Shown here: positions 1-8,243 of the stretch, piece by piece
Layout: each line of letters starts with the position of its first letter
Numbering within the stretch: position 1 is the first letter of the stretch
Source: an uncultured Pelagibacteraceae bacterium
GTDB taxonomy: Bacteria; Pseudomonadota; Alphaproteobacteria; Pelagibacterales; Pelagibacteraceae
Direction of reading: 5' to 3'
Assembly (NCBI GenBank): GCA_902630925.1
Contig: CACOWO010000009.1
Location: 1 to 35,064, forward strand
Length of the DNA stretch: 35,064 nt
Notes under the pieces: generated by a model
The model's database searches: none
What the model saw: only the letters and a program-made list of their open reading frames with translations
What the model was told of the DNA's origin: nothing
Translations under genes and position numbers: made by a program

Positions 1-1040
1 TTACTTACAGAGGTTATACAGTTCAAGAACTTTGTGATAAGTGTGATTTCGAAGAAGTTGCGTATCTTGTTCTTAATGGTGAATTGCCAAACAAAAACCA
101 ACTTAAAAAATTTATCAAACAAGAAAGATCTGAGAGAAAACTTTCAAAACAAATATTAAATGATATTAAAAAGATGCCAAAAAATGCTCATCCTATGGAT
201 GTGATTAGAACATGTGTAAGTCTCATGGCATTAGAAGATAAAGACACAAAAGATAATTCACCTGCAGCTAACATGAGGAAAGCAATGAGAATATTTGCTA
301 AAACTCCCACAGCAGTTGCCGCTTATTTTAGAGCAAGAAAAGGTAAGAGTATTATTTCTCCAAGTAAAAATTTATCTTTTTCTGAAAACTTCTTTAAAAT
401 GATGTTCAATAAAGTTCCAGATAAAGAAATAGTTAGAGCATTTGATATCTCATTAATTTTATACGCTGAACATAGCTTTAATGTATCTACTTTTACCGCA
501 AGAACAATTACCTCTAGTTTGTCAGATTTACATGGAGCAATTACCGGAGCCATAGCTTCTTTAAAAGGACCGTTACATGGTGGAGCAAACGAAGCAGTAA
601 TGCATATGATGAAGGATATTGGAAAGCCAGATAAAGCTAAAGCTTGGATTGAAAACGCATTAGATAAAAAAAAAGTTGTTATGGGATTTGGTCATAGAGT
701 TTATAGAACAGGAGACTCTAGAGTGCCTACAATGAAACATTATATGTTTAAAGTAGCTAAACTTTTAAAAAAAGAAAAGTACACAAAAATTTATGAAATT
801 TTAGAAAAAGTAATGATAGATAAAAAGAAAATTCATCCTAATGTAGACTTTCCGTGTGGTCCAACTTATTACATGATGGGAATTGATATTGATTTCTATA
901 CACCGATTTTCGTAATGTCTAGAATAACCGGTTGGTCAGCACACATTATGGAACAGCATGCCTCTAATAAATTAATTAGACCTTTATCAAAGTATAGAGG
1001 TGCTGAAGTAAGAGAAGTAATGCTTTTAAATCAAAGATAA
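1..1040 (+). CDS. gltA: Citrate synthase family protein (citrate or 2-methylcitrate synthase), 5' end cut by window
   Basis: Condenses an acyl-CoA (acetyl- or propionyl-CoA) with oxaloacetate at the entry to the TCA or methylcitrate cycle, in the cytoplasm. The reading frame is open from base 3 with no stop, and upstream codons read TYRGYTVQELCDKC...VAYLVLNGELP, a typical citrate synthase N-terminal segment, so the TTG at 84 is internal and the gene begins before the window. The three catalytic positions of the family are present: His in GPLHGGANEA, His in GFGHRVY and Asp in PNVDF. The C-terminal ITGWSAHIMEQ...IRP block is also typical. The shorter type II-like layout resembles both gram-positive-type citrate synthases and PrpC. 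No prp genes are nearby, so citrate synthase is slightly preferred. The next gene starts 1 bp after the stop. Confidence 0.9.
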   Translation, partial: TYRGYTVQELCDKCDFEEVAYLVLNGELPNKNQLKKFIKQERSERKLSKQILNDIKKMPKNAHPMDVIRTCVSLMALEDKDTKDNSPAANMRKAMRIFAKTPTAVAAYFRARKGKSIISPSKNLSFSENFFKMMFNKVPDKEIVRAFDISLILYAEHSFNVSTFTARTITSSLSDLHGAITGAIASLKGPLHGGANEAVMHMMKDIGKPDKAKAWIENALDKKKVVMGFGHRVYRTGDSRVPTMKHYMFKVAKLLKKEKYTKIYEILEKVMIDKKKIHPNVDFPCGPTYYMMGIDIDFYTPIFVMSRITGWSAHIMEQHASNKLIRPLSKYRGAEVREVMLLNQR

Positions 1041-1041
1041 T

Positions 1042-2064
1042 TTGAAAATTCTTAATTTCTTTAAAATAATTTTTTTTAATATATTTTTTTTTGTTACTCT
1101 ATTAATTATAATTGAATTAATTTTTGGCTCCTGGTTTAAAAATAATTTTTCCTACCGTTTATCATCAGAAAGAAATATCTATAGAGTTTATAAATTTGAT
1201 TTTTCCAACTACAAAGGTGAATCAATATATAAAAGAGATACAAATGCATTTAGATATAATGAAAATCCAATTAATGTAAATGATATAGATATCGTTTTTA
1301 CTGGTGGCTCTACTACAAATCAAAAATTTTTAAATTTTCAAGACACTATTGTAGGTAATTTAGATAATTACTTTAATGAAAAAAAATTTATTAATGCTGG
1401 TGTTGACGGACTTTCAATACGAGGTCATATAAATTCGTTTAATTTTTGGTTCAATAATATAAATGATTTAAAAGCAAAGTTTTACATCTTTTATTTAGGA
1501 ATTAATGATCAAAATTTATTAAATTATAAAAAAAAACCTGTTGATGAATTTCAAGAGTCCGATTTTGAGGGAAACTTTAGGGAATATCTAGAGTCTAATT
1601 CTTATTTTTATAAAAAATTTCGTCTTTTAAAAGCTAATCTTTACTTAAAATATAATATTCAAAAGGGAGCAAATATAGTTAACAAAGGTAATGTTGTTTA
1701 CGGAGAAAGGTCTAAAAAGAAATTTATAACTTATGAAGAATTTAAAATAAATAATAAAATTAACAATTTATATTTTGATAAGTATATTTTGTTACTTAAT
1801 ACACTCACTAATAAAGTTGAGGAATTAAATGCAAAACCTATCTATATAACTCAAATATCAGGATACGGAATGAATTCAGAATTATTTTCAGCTGCAAATG
1901 CAATCATGGATCATTGTAAAAATAAAAATTTACAATGCATTAATCTCGCTAAAGATATCAATTTAGATTATGACGATTTTTATGATAGTTTACATTTGAC
2001 CCCAAAAGGATCACTTAAAGTTTACTCTTATTTATCTAAGAAATTGGAAAAAATAATAAATTAA
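1042..2064 (+). CDS. Membrane-anchored SGNH/GDSL-hydrolase-like protein
   Basis: About 340 residues. Residues 5-28 form one hydrophobic segment, so the protein is probably anchored in the inner membrane with its catalytic domain outside. SGNH-family blocks can be traced: GGST with the likely nucleophile Ser90, Gly120 in NAGVDG, Asn155 in LGIND, and the terminal DSLHLTPKG with Asp315 and His318. This suggests an esterase or O-acyl-modifying enzyme, possibly acting on envelope polysaccharide. The substrate cannot be told. The start is TTG, 1 bp after the citrate synthase stop, so co-transcription is likely. The motif assignment is by eye and the family is very divergent. Confidence 0.7.
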   Translation: MKILNFFKIIFFNIFFFVTLLIIIELIFGSWFKNNFSYRLSSERNIYRVYKFDFSNYKGESIYKRDTNAFRYNENPINVNDIDIVFTGGSTTNQKFLNFQDTIVGNLDNYFNEKKFINAGVDGLSIRGHINSFNFWFNNINDLKAKFYIFYLGINDQNLLNYKKKPVDEFQESDFEGNFREYLESNSYFYKKFRLLKANLYLKYNIQKGANIVNKGNVVYGERSKKKFITYEEFKINNKINNLYFDKYILLLNTLTNKVEELNAKPIYITQISGYGMNSELFSAANAIMDHCKNKNLQCINLAKDINLDYDDFYDSLHLTPKGSLKVYSYLSKKLEKIIN

Positions 2065-2101
2065 TTTAAAATTTAGTAAAAAAAGTATAAGGTTTTGAAA
2101 T

Positions 2102-2287
2102 ATGACACTAACTAACTTTCTTCTTCTTTTAATTCTTTCTATATTCACAACTTACACGTTCATGAATTGGAAAGGTATAGATAAAGGTCCGAAACTTACA
2201 ATTGTTCTTCAATTTGTTGGGTGGACTATTTTATTTTTTGTAATTGTTTTTGTTCTTAAAATGCTTGGATTTATTAACGAGTTTTAA
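2102..2287 (+). CDS. Small two-helix membrane protein, function unknown
   Basis: A 61-residue protein that is almost entirely hydrophobic, with two predicted membrane helices (about residues 4-20 and 33-55) joined by a short polar stretch around WKGIDKGPK. It starts with ATG after a weak AAGG-type ribosome site. Its last 14 bp overlap the 3' end of the permease gene on the other strand. I do not recognise a family. It could be a chance hydrophobic ORF, but its position directly after two co-oriented genes and the clean start favour a real gene. Confidence 0.55.
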   Translation: MTLTNFLLLLILSIFTTYTFMNWKGIDKGPKLTIVLQFVGWTILFFVIVFVLKMLGFINEF

Positions 2288-3125
2288 TAATCTTTTGAGT
2301 TATTCTATCTAATATAATTGCTAAAATTACTATTCCTGTTCCACCGATAACAGCTGATCCAACATCTAACCTACCTAAAGCAATGTAAACGGTTAAACCT
2401 AATCCTCCAGCTCCAATCAAAGCTGCAATAACTACCATTGATAAAGCAAGCATTAATGTTTGATTTACTCCTGCCATTATAGTTTTTAAAGACAAAGGAA
2501 TTTCAATTTTAATAAGTATTAAAAATTTTGTAAGTCCTAAACTCGATCCAGCTTCTTTAAAGCCTTTACCAACTTGTCTTATACCTAAATTTGTTAACCG
2601 AATAATTGGTGGTAAGGCAAAAATAATTGTTGCAACTACACCAGGTGTTAAACCAACTCCAAAAAGCATAACTACAGGTATTAAATAAACGAAACTTGGT
2701 ATTGTTTGCATTATATCAAGTATCGGGCGTAAAATAATTTCAAAAGTATTACTTCTAGATGCAAGAATGCCCAGCGGTATACCGATTAACATACAAAATA
2801 ATACTGCGGTGAAGATCATTGCTAACGTCGTCATGCTCTCAGACCAAAGATCAACTAGATCTATAAATATTAAACTTAAAAAAGAAAAAACTGCAAATTT
2901 CAATCCATTTGTTCTAAAAGCAAAGAATACAAATATAAAAAGTATTATTGGAAAGGGTATAAAATTTAAAAGAGAGTCTAAACTGTTTAAAACTGTGTCT
3001 ATTGGTGCTGAAATTTTTTTAAAGAGTGGCCTTTGTTCGAACAGCCACTCTTTAATATTTCCTTCAATCCATTCACCTAATGGAATGTATATTTCGTAAT
3101 CTGAAGGGGCTAATTTTAAACTCAT
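2274..3125 (-). CDS. proW: Glycine betaine/proline-type ABC transporter permease
   Basis: Inner-membrane permease of the OpuA/ProU class, which imports quaternary amines such as glycine betaine, choline or proline betaine. The first 55 residues are soluble-like. After them come several membrane helices and the ABC permease EAA-type loop (EAGSSLGLTK...IEIPLSLKTIMAGVNQTLM). GAGGLG near the C-terminus is typical of ProW. It lies 19 bp downstream of the binding protein gene on the same strand, so the two form an operon. The usual ATPase ProV is missing: the next gene downstream is on the opposite strand and overlaps by 14 bp. Confidence 0.92.
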   Translation of the reverse strand: MSLKLAPSDYEIYIPLGEWIEGNIKEWLFEQRPLFKKISAPIDTVLNSLDSLLNFIPFPIILFIFVFFAFRTNGLKFAVFSFLSLIFIDLVDLWSESMTTLAMIFTAVLFCMLIGIPLGILASRSNTFEIILRPILDIMQTIPSFVYLIPVVMLFGVGLTPGVVATIIFALPPIIRLTNLGIRQVGKGFKEAGSSLGLTKFLILIKIEIPLSLKTIMAGVNQTLMLALSMVVIAALIGAGGLGLTVYIALGRLDVGSAVIGGTGIVILAIILDRITQKIIKTR

Positions 3126-3144
3126 TTAAAATTAACCTGATCCT

Positions 3145-4086
3145 TTACTTGATCCAGCTATCAAATGTGCTTTGATTTGCTTTTATCCATTCATTAGCGT
3201 GCTTTTTAATTGCCTTCTCGCTCTTTTCCCCTTTATTCATTTTAAGGTTTTGAGCAGCTATATCAGCTAAAGGAATAGATGCTTTTTTTAACATCTTCTC
3301 AACTTTAGGATTTGCTTTTAAGAAATCAACATTTGCAGCTGGTCTAATGTCATCAGCTCCAAAACCTAAATTCACTTTAGATTTTGTTGCGTTAGGAACC
3401 TTTCCTGCTTTAGATCCACTGTATGGAACTTCAATCCAAACTACATCTTTTCCAAGCTTTAATGTTCCAACTGTCCAGTTAGGTGTCCATGTATAAAACA
3501 ACACTGATTTACCATTTTTATATTTTGAAATTACATCAGCCATAGACGCTGAGTAATCTGCTTTAACTGGATTTATAAATTCACCAAGACCAAGTTCATC
3601 AAAATGTTTTTGGATTACTTTTTCACATCCCCAGCCAGGAGGGCAAGCAACCATGTCTGCTTTCCCATCGCCATTTGAATCCCAATTTTTAGCATGTTTT
3701 TTTATATCTAGGACCGTTTTAATTCCAAACTTGTCAGCTGATTTTTTATCGATTAGATATCCCTGTAATCCACCTTTTTTCATTACATGGCCAACCGGTT
3801 TAACTTTACCTTTTGACTCTGAGATGTAACCATCATGAGTACCGAACCAACCATTAACCCATAAATCTACATCACCTGTTGCAGCGGCAACGTAGAATAC
3901 TTGTGGCTTCATAGTTTTAGGGCCTGTCACTTTATAGCCCATCTTTTCTAAAGCTTGTTTATAGACTTCAGCTTGAAAATAGCCTGTGTCCCAATCAGCT
4001 CTGCCCATCTTGATTTCGTTAGCAAAAGCGACGCTACTAATAGATAGTGCTGTAATTATAGATACTATATATTTTAAATATTTCAT
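3145..4086 (-). CDS. proX: Glycine betaine-type ABC transporter substrate-binding protein
   Basis: Periplasmic OpuAC/ProX-family binding protein. The ATG at 4086 is chosen because it has a strong AGGAGG ribosome site just upstream and opens directly into a signal peptide (MKYLKYIVSIITALSISSVAFA). A longer in-frame ORF to 4149 would place 21 odd residues before that signal. The mature protein has Trp/Tyr-rich segments (VNGWFGTH and FYTWTPNWTVG) expected for the aromatic cage that binds a trimethylammonium group. The ligand could be betaine, proline betaine, choline or carnitine. The adjacent permease confirms the system. The end of the window also carries part of a dimethylglycine/sarcosine dehydrogenase-type gene, consistent with use of betaine as a carbon and C1 source. 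Confidence 0.92.
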   Translation of the reverse strand: MKYLKYIVSIITALSISSVAFANEIKMGRADWDTGYFQAEVYKQALEKMGYKVTGPKTMKPQVFYVAAATGDVDLWVNGWFGTHDGYISESKGKVKPVGHVMKKGGLQGYLIDKKSADKFGIKTVLDIKKHAKNWDSNGDGKADMVACPPGWGCEKVIQKHFDELGLGEFINPVKADYSASMADVISKYKNGKSVLFYTWTPNWTVGTLKLGKDVVWIEVPYSGSKAGKVPNATKSKVNLGFGADDIRPAANVDFLKANPKVEKMLKKASIPLADIAAQNLKMNKGEKSEKAIKKHANEWIKANQSTFDSWIK

Positions 4087-4090
4087 ATGT

Positions 4091-4096
4091 CCTCCT
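4091..4096 (-). promoter_or_regulatory. Strong Shine-Dalgarno site of proX
   Basis: On the minus strand AGGAGG lies 4 bases before the ATG at 4086, by far the best ribosome binding site seen here. Most genes in this window have weak or no such site. It fixes the proX start and suggests high expression of the binding protein. Confidence 0.8.
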
Positions 4097-4209
4097 AATT
4101 TCCTCAATTTTTTTAACATGTATGAATTGATAATGTAACCGTAGTTCAACTAAAAAGTGAATTATGGAAGATATGCTTATGATTTGTGGAGATTAGCTTA
4201 TTTTGTTTT

Positions 4210-4602
4210 TTATTTGCACTTTTTACACAAACCAAAAAATTCTAAATTAAATCTTTTATACTTAGTTCCTTTTTTATCACTAAAACTTGATAAGTATTTA
4301 TTAAGTTTAGCATCACTAATTTCATCAACCATTTCACAACTTTCACAAATTGAAAATGCTGTAGCTTTTGAAATTTCACAATTTGAATTTCTACATGCAA
4401 CGAAAGCATTTTTGCTTTCAATTTTATGAATTTTTCCAATTTCAATTAATTTATCTAAAGCTCGATAAATTTGTTGAGGCGCGTTAATTCCTTTTTTTTG
4501 TACATTAAAAAGTATTGAATAAGCTTTTAAAGGACTCTTTGCTTTTTCGATAATATCTAAAACAATTTGCTGATTTCTAGAAAGTATTTGTACTTGTGCC
4601 AT
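4210..4602 (-). CDS. zur: Fur-family zinc uptake regulator Zur
   Basis: A 130-residue Fur-family repressor expected to block zinc uptake genes when zinc is plentiful. An N-terminal winged helix (residues 10-65, recognition segment around QQIYRALDKLIEIG) is followed by a dimer/metal domain. Structural zinc cysteines are Cys86, Cys89, Cys126 and Cys129. Compared from memory with the E. coli Zur sensing site (His77, Cys88, His96, Glu111), His59, Cys70 and Glu94 align, but the His96 position is not His. Cys75 is nearby and could replace it. The gene lies 23 bp after znuB, so it is probably the last gene of znuC-znuB-zur and controls its own level through the palindromes at 6207-6239. Confidence 0.88.
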   Translation of the reverse strand: MAQVQILSRNQQIVLDIIEKAKSPLKAYSILFNVQKKGINAPQQIYRALDKLIEIGKIHKIESKNAFVACRNSNCEISKATAFSICESCEMVDEISDAKLNKYLSSFSDKKGTKYKRFNLEFFGLCKKCK

Positions 4603-4625
4603 AGATTTAAATTACCAATTTAATA

Positions 4626-5429
4626 TCATTTTTTCAATTCAGAATAATTTTTGATCTTAATAAGTGTAAGACAAAATAAAACTAACGCTGCTGTTATTAT
4701 CGATGGTCCTGAAGGAGTGTTAATTTGTAAAGATGAAAACAAACCAATTATTACTGATAACAATCCACCTATAATTGATAACCTAACCATCTGTGTTGGA
4801 TTGTTAGAAACGTTTCTAGCCATTGCTGCAGGCATAATTAACATTCCTGTTATTAGAAGAAGCCCTACAATTTTAATTGATATTGCAATTATCGCTGCTA
4901 ACAAAACTGTAAAGATTGCATTCACTTTATCAGGGTTCATACCCTCGGCTTCAGCAAGTTCATGATTAACTGTTGAGGCAAACAAAGGTTTCCAAATAAA
5001 TTTAAGTATGAGCAAGATTAATGCTCCACCGATCCAAATTATCAATAGATCAATTTCATTTACAGCTAAGATGTCACCAAATAACAATCCCATTATATCA
5101 AATCGAATCGTGGTAAGAAAACCAATTACTACCAACCCAACTGCTAGAGATGAATGTGCTAATAAACCTAATAATGCATCACCAGGTAGTTTTGTAGTTT
5201 TTTGAAGTTTTAAAAGTATCAGTGCGATCGCTGATGAAATTAAAAAAACTGAAAATGCAATATTTAATTCAAAAAAGAAAGCTATAGTTACCCCAAGTAG
5301 TGCGGAGTGAGATAATGTATCGCCAAAAAAAGATAATCTTCTCCAAATTATAAAACAACCAAGAGGTCCAGTGACTAATGCGATTCCGATTCCAGCAATT
5401 AAAGCTCTTATAAAAAAATCATCAAACAT
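4626..5429 (-). CDS. znuB: Zinc ABC transporter permease ZnuB
   Basis: Inner-membrane permease of the metal ABC-3 family, 267 residues with about eight hydrophobic helices. The start MFDDFFIRALIAGIGIALVTGPLGCF and the segments WRRLSFFGDTLSHSALLG and GLLLITGMLIMPAAMAR are diagnostic of ZnuB/MntB-type permeases. Its ATG directly abuts the znuC stop. The neighbours znuC, zur and znuA show that zinc is the likely substrate; manganese is the alternative but is disfavoured by the Zur-type regulator and the His-rich ZnuA. Confidence 0.94.
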   Translation of the reverse strand: MFDDFFIRALIAGIGIALVTGPLGCFIIWRRLSFFGDTLSHSALLGVTIAFFFELNIAFSVFLISSAIALILLKLQKTTKLPGDALLGLLAHSSLAVGLVVIGFLTTIRFDIMGLLFGDILAVNEIDLLIIWIGGALILLILKFIWKPLFASTVNHELAEAEGMNPDKVNAIFTVLLAAIIAISIKIVGLLLITGMLIMPAAMARNVSNNPTQMVRLSIIGGLLSVIIGLFSSLQINTPSGPSIITAALVLFCLTLIKIKNYSELKK

Positions 5430-6182
5430 TTATTGTTTCCTTTTTATTGTTCCGTCTGGTGAGTGAGTATGATCATGTTTGTGTTCGTATACAGATAGGA
5501 TTGTTGATGCACGATCTCCAAATAGCTCTTGATATTTATTGTTGTTAGCTACAGATTGAGGTGTACCAGAGCAACAAACGTGTCCGTTTAGGCAGACCAC
5601 ATAATCTGTTGATGACATTACAACATGTAAATCATGTGATATTAGTAAAATTCCACAATTTACCTTTTCTGAAATTTCTTTTATTAACTCGTAAAGAGAG
5701 ATTTCACCTTTAAAGTCTACTCCTTGAACTGGTTCATCCAACACTAAAAGATCAGGATTTTTGGCAATCGCTCTAGCAATTAAAACTCTTTGAAACTCGC
5801 CTCCAGACAAATTACTTAAATTATTATTCTTAAGATGCTCAACTCCAGTCAGTTTTAAAGCATTTATTATCTCTTCGTTACTTAGATTTTGTGTAAGTAG
5901 CATAAAATCAACCACTCTTATTGGTAACGTCCAATCTACAGAAATTTTTTGAGGGACATAACCAACTTTTTCAGTAAATTTTAAAACTTTTCCCTCGATA
6001 TTTTTGTAAATACCGAGAGCAATTTTTGCTGTAGTTGTTTTTCCTGATCCATTAGGACCAATTAGAGTAACTATTTCTCCCCTTTTTACCTGGAGAGAAA
6101 CTCCCTTTACTAACCATTTGTCATTTTTAAAAAAACCTACATCTTCTACTTTAATTAAAGTATCTTCACTCGTTTTATTCAC
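5430..6182 (-). CDS. znuC: Zinc ABC transporter ATP-binding protein ZnuC
   Basis: Cytoplasmic ATPase that drives zinc import through ZnuB. Walker A GPNGSGKTT is at residues 42-50, the signature LSGGEFQR at 125-132, and Walker B with the catalytic Glu at about 145-151 (LLVLDEP), followed by the switch His in LISHDLH. The C-terminal tail EHKHDHTHS is His-rich, as in many ZnuC proteins. The start is GTG with an AAGGA site 8-9 bases upstream. It is the first gene of znuC-znuB-zur, and its start faces znuA across a 61-bp region holding the Zur-type palindromes. Confidence 0.95.
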   Translation of the reverse strand: MNKTSEDTLIKVEDVGFFKNDKWLVKGVSLQVKRGEIVTLIGPNGSGKTTTAKIALGIYKNIEGKVLKFTEKVGYVPQKISVDWTLPIRVVDFMLLTQNLSNEEIINALKLTGVEHLKNNNLSNLSGGEFQRVLIARAIAKNPDLLVLDEPVQGVDFKGEISLYELIKEISEKVNCGILLISHDLHVVMSSTDYVVCLNGHVCCSGTPQSVANNNKYQELFGDRASTILSVYEHKHDHTHSPDGTIKRKQ

Positions 6183-6206
6183 AAAATTAATCCTTGCATT
6201 TATAAA

Positions 6207-6221
6207 TGTTATATTATAACA
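6207..6221. promoter_or_regulatory. Zur box 1 (perfect palindrome)
   Basis: TGTTATATTATAACA is a perfect 7-1-7 inverted repeat. With its left flank AAA it matches the core of the published gamma-proteobacterial Zur consensus (AAATGTTATA-N-TATAACA, recalled from memory). It sits between divergent znuC and znuA, beside a zur gene, so it is very probably the operator controlling both. Confidence 0.8.
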
Positions 6222-6224
6222 GAT

Positions 6225-6239
6225 TGTTACTTTATAACA
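6225..6239. promoter_or_regulatory. Zur box 2 (imperfect palindrome)
   Basis: TGTTACTTTATAACA repeats the first box exactly 18 bp further along, with two mismatched positions in the left arm. It ends 4 bases before the znuA ATG, so bound Zur would cover the place where the ribosome site or the transcript start of znuA must be. No Shine-Dalgarno site for znuA is visible. Confidence 0.65.
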
Positions 6240-6243
6240 TAAT

Positions 6244-7236
6244 ATGAAAAAAATTCTTCTACTTATTCCATCAGCAATTACTGCATTTTCATTGACTTTT
6301 TCAATATCTAAAGCAGATGTGAAAGTCGTAACATCAATTAAACCAATCCACTCTTTGGCTAGTTATGTAATGGATGGCGTTGGTAAACCTGATGTTATAG
6401 TTGATGGATATAACTCACCACATAATTTTAGCTTAAAACCTTCACACGCCAAAATGATTGAAAAAGCTAATCTTATTATTTGGGTGGGAGAAGATTTAGA
6501 AACTTTTTTAGAAAAACCTTTAAAAACTATAAGTAAAAATGCAGTCAATGTTGAAATCATGAATTTAAAAGGAATTAAAAAATTAAAATTTAGAGAAAAG
6601 AATATTTTTGAAGGGCATGATGATCATGGACATGGCCATAAAGAACACAAGGGGCACGGACATGATGAGCATAAAGAGCACGGTCATAAAGAAAAAAAAC
6701 ACGATGATCATGGCCATGAAGAACATGCTCATGGTGAACATGATCCACATGTTTGGTTAGACCCAATGAATGCGAAAGTAATTGTCAAAGAAATTGAAAA
6801 TCAACTCGTTAAGTTAGATCCAGATAACAGTTCCAAGTATAAAGCTAATTCAAAAAAAGCACTATCGGAATTAGATAATTTAACTAAAAATATTAAAAAA
6901 GATCTTAAAAAAGATTTAAGATTTGTAGTTTTTCATGATGCATATCAATATTTTGAAAATAGATTTGGTATTAAGGTTTTAGGGGCTTTGACGGTAAATC
7001 CAGATGTTTTACCTGGAGCTGAGCAATTATCAGAAATAAGAGAAGTTATTGAACAAGAAAAAGTGAATTGTCTATTTTCAGAACCTCAATTTAATCCTGC
7101 AATTATAAAATCAATTTCAAAAGACACTAAAGTTAAAACGGGAATCTTAGATCCTCTTGGAGCATCCATTGATAAGGGTAAAGGGATGTATGTCCAGTTA
7201 TTATCAAATATTTATGGTTCTTTTAAAGGTTGTTAA
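6244..7236 (+). CDS. znuA: Zinc ABC transporter substrate-binding protein ZnuA
   Basis: Periplasmic zinc-binding protein of the cluster A-I family, 330 residues. A signal peptide (residues 1 to about 24, ending SKA) is followed by the two-lobed fold. Metal ligands expected for ZnuA are visible: His60 (SPHNF), His169 (DPHVWLDP), His231 (VFHDAY) and Asp303 (LDPLG). Residues 125-166 form a His/Asp/Glu-rich charged loop, the hallmark of zinc rather than manganese binders. It is transcribed divergently from znuCB-zur across two Zur-type boxes. Its stop overlaps that of nrdB in a shared TTAA. Confidence 0.95.
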   Translation: MKKILLLIPSAITAFSLTFSISKADVKVVTSIKPIHSLASYVMDGVGKPDVIVDGYNSPHNFSLKPSHAKMIEKANLIIWVGEDLETFLEKPLKTISKNAVNVEIMNLKGIKKLKFREKNIFEGHDDHGHGHKEHKGHGHDEHKEHGHKEKKHDDHGHEEHAHGEHDPHVWLDPMNAKVIVKEIENQLVKLDPDNSSKYKANSKKALSELDNLTKNIKKDLKKDLRFVVFHDAYQYFENRFGIKVLGALTVNPDVLPGAEQLSEIREVIEQEKVNCLFSEPQFNPAIIKSISKDTKVKTGILDPLGASIDKGKGMYVQLLSNIYGSFKGC

Positions 7237-8243
7237 TTAATAAAAACTTCACCCCAACTGCCTTTAGTAGATGCTTTAGAATACTCAGTGGCTCTACCTT
7301 CAAAGAAGTTCATATGTTCAACTCCATTTAACATTGTGTCTAACCAAGTCAATGGATTTTTCTTAACATCATATATTGGATTTAAACCAAGCTGTTCTAG
7401 CCTTCTATTTCCAATAAATCTTATGTACTGTTTAACCTCCTCTGCTGTTAAACCCTCCAATGATCCCATTTGAAAAGCTAAATCAATAAATGCATCTTCA
7501 TGATGAACAATTGTTTTACAAGCTTCATAAATTTCATTTTTTAATTTATCGTTCCAAATTTGAGGTTCTTCTTTAATGAAATCTTTGAATAGCCTAATCA
7601 TAGAGTTACAGTGAAGTGTTTCATCTCTAACTGACCAAGTTACGATTTGTCCCATTCCCTTCATTTTGTTAAATCTAGGGAAGTTTAAAAGAATTGCAAA
7701 ACTCGCAAATAGCTGAAGTCCCTCTGTAAACGCAGAGAATACTGCCATTGTCATTGCAATGTTATGTTTTGATTTAACATCGAATCCTTGCATGTAATCA
7801 TATTTATCTTTCATTTCTTTATATTTCATGAAAGCAGAGTATTCCGTTTCTGGCATTCCGATTGTATCTAATAAATGAGAGTAAGCGGCTATATGAACTG
7901 TCTCCATAGCTGCAAAAGCAGTCATCATCATTAAAACTTCAGTAGGTTTAAACACAGTTGTGTAATGTCTTAGATAACAGTTGTTAACTTCAACGTCTGC
8001 TTGAGTAAAGAATCTAAAAATGTGAGTTAATAAATTTTTTTCTTCTACAGATAAATTCTTCTGCCAGTCTCTTACATCATCTCCTAGTGGCACTTCTTCT
8101 GGTAACCAGTGAATTCTTTGTTGTGTTAACCAGGCGTCGTAACACCATGGGTATCTAAATGGTTTATAAACTGGATTTTCTACCAATAGTCCCATTTTTT
8201 TTGGCTGGATAATTTTTGGCTTAATTTTTTCTGCTACTGACAT
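7233..8243 (-). CDS. nrdB: Class Ia ribonucleotide reductase beta subunit
   Basis: Makes the diiron-tyrosyl radical used by NrdA to reduce ribonucleotides to deoxyribonucleotides. Counting from MSVAEK, the iron ligands are Asp83, Glu114, His117, Glu174, Glu208 and His211, and the radical tyrosine is Tyr121, so the enzyme is the aerobic radical-bearing type. The ATG at 8243 is chosen: GAGGAG lies 8 bases upstream, whereas the GTG at 8252 overlaps that site. The start lies inside the last codons of nrdA (10-bp overlap), so the two are translationally coupled. The stop overlaps znuA's stop. Confidence 0.96.
   Translation of the reverse strand: MSVAEKIKPKIIQPKKMGLLVENPVYKPFRYPWCYDAWLTQQRIHWLPEEVPLGDDVRDWQKNLSVEEKNLLTHIFRFFTQADVEVNNCYLRHYTTVFKPTEVLMMMTAFAAMETVHIAAYSHLLDTIGMPETEYSAFMKYKEMKDKYDYMQGFDVKSKHNIAMTMAVFSAFTEGLQLFASFAILLNFPRFNKMKGMGQIVTWSVRDETLHCNSMIRLFKDFIKEEPQIWNDKLKNEIYEACKTIVHHEDAFIDLAFQMGSLEGLTAEEVKQYIRFIGNRRLEQLGLNPIYDVKKNPLTWLDTMLNGVEHMNFFEGRATEYSKASTKGSWGEVFIN

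Noticed and set aside
323..553. Minus-strand ORF of 76 codons inside the citrate synthase gene
   Set aside because: It lies wholly opposite conserved citrate synthase sequence and has no family resemblance or ribosome site.
4087..4209. Promoter for proX (TTGAAC followed by AT-rich sequence on the minus strand)
   Set aside because: No -10 element at proper spacing could be fixed; in this AT-rich DNA such matches are not informative.
4157..4429. Plus-strand ORF of 90 codons overlapping zur
   Set aside because: Antisense to the cysteine-rich end of Zur; the Zur frame explains the sequence and the antisense product has no recognisable features.
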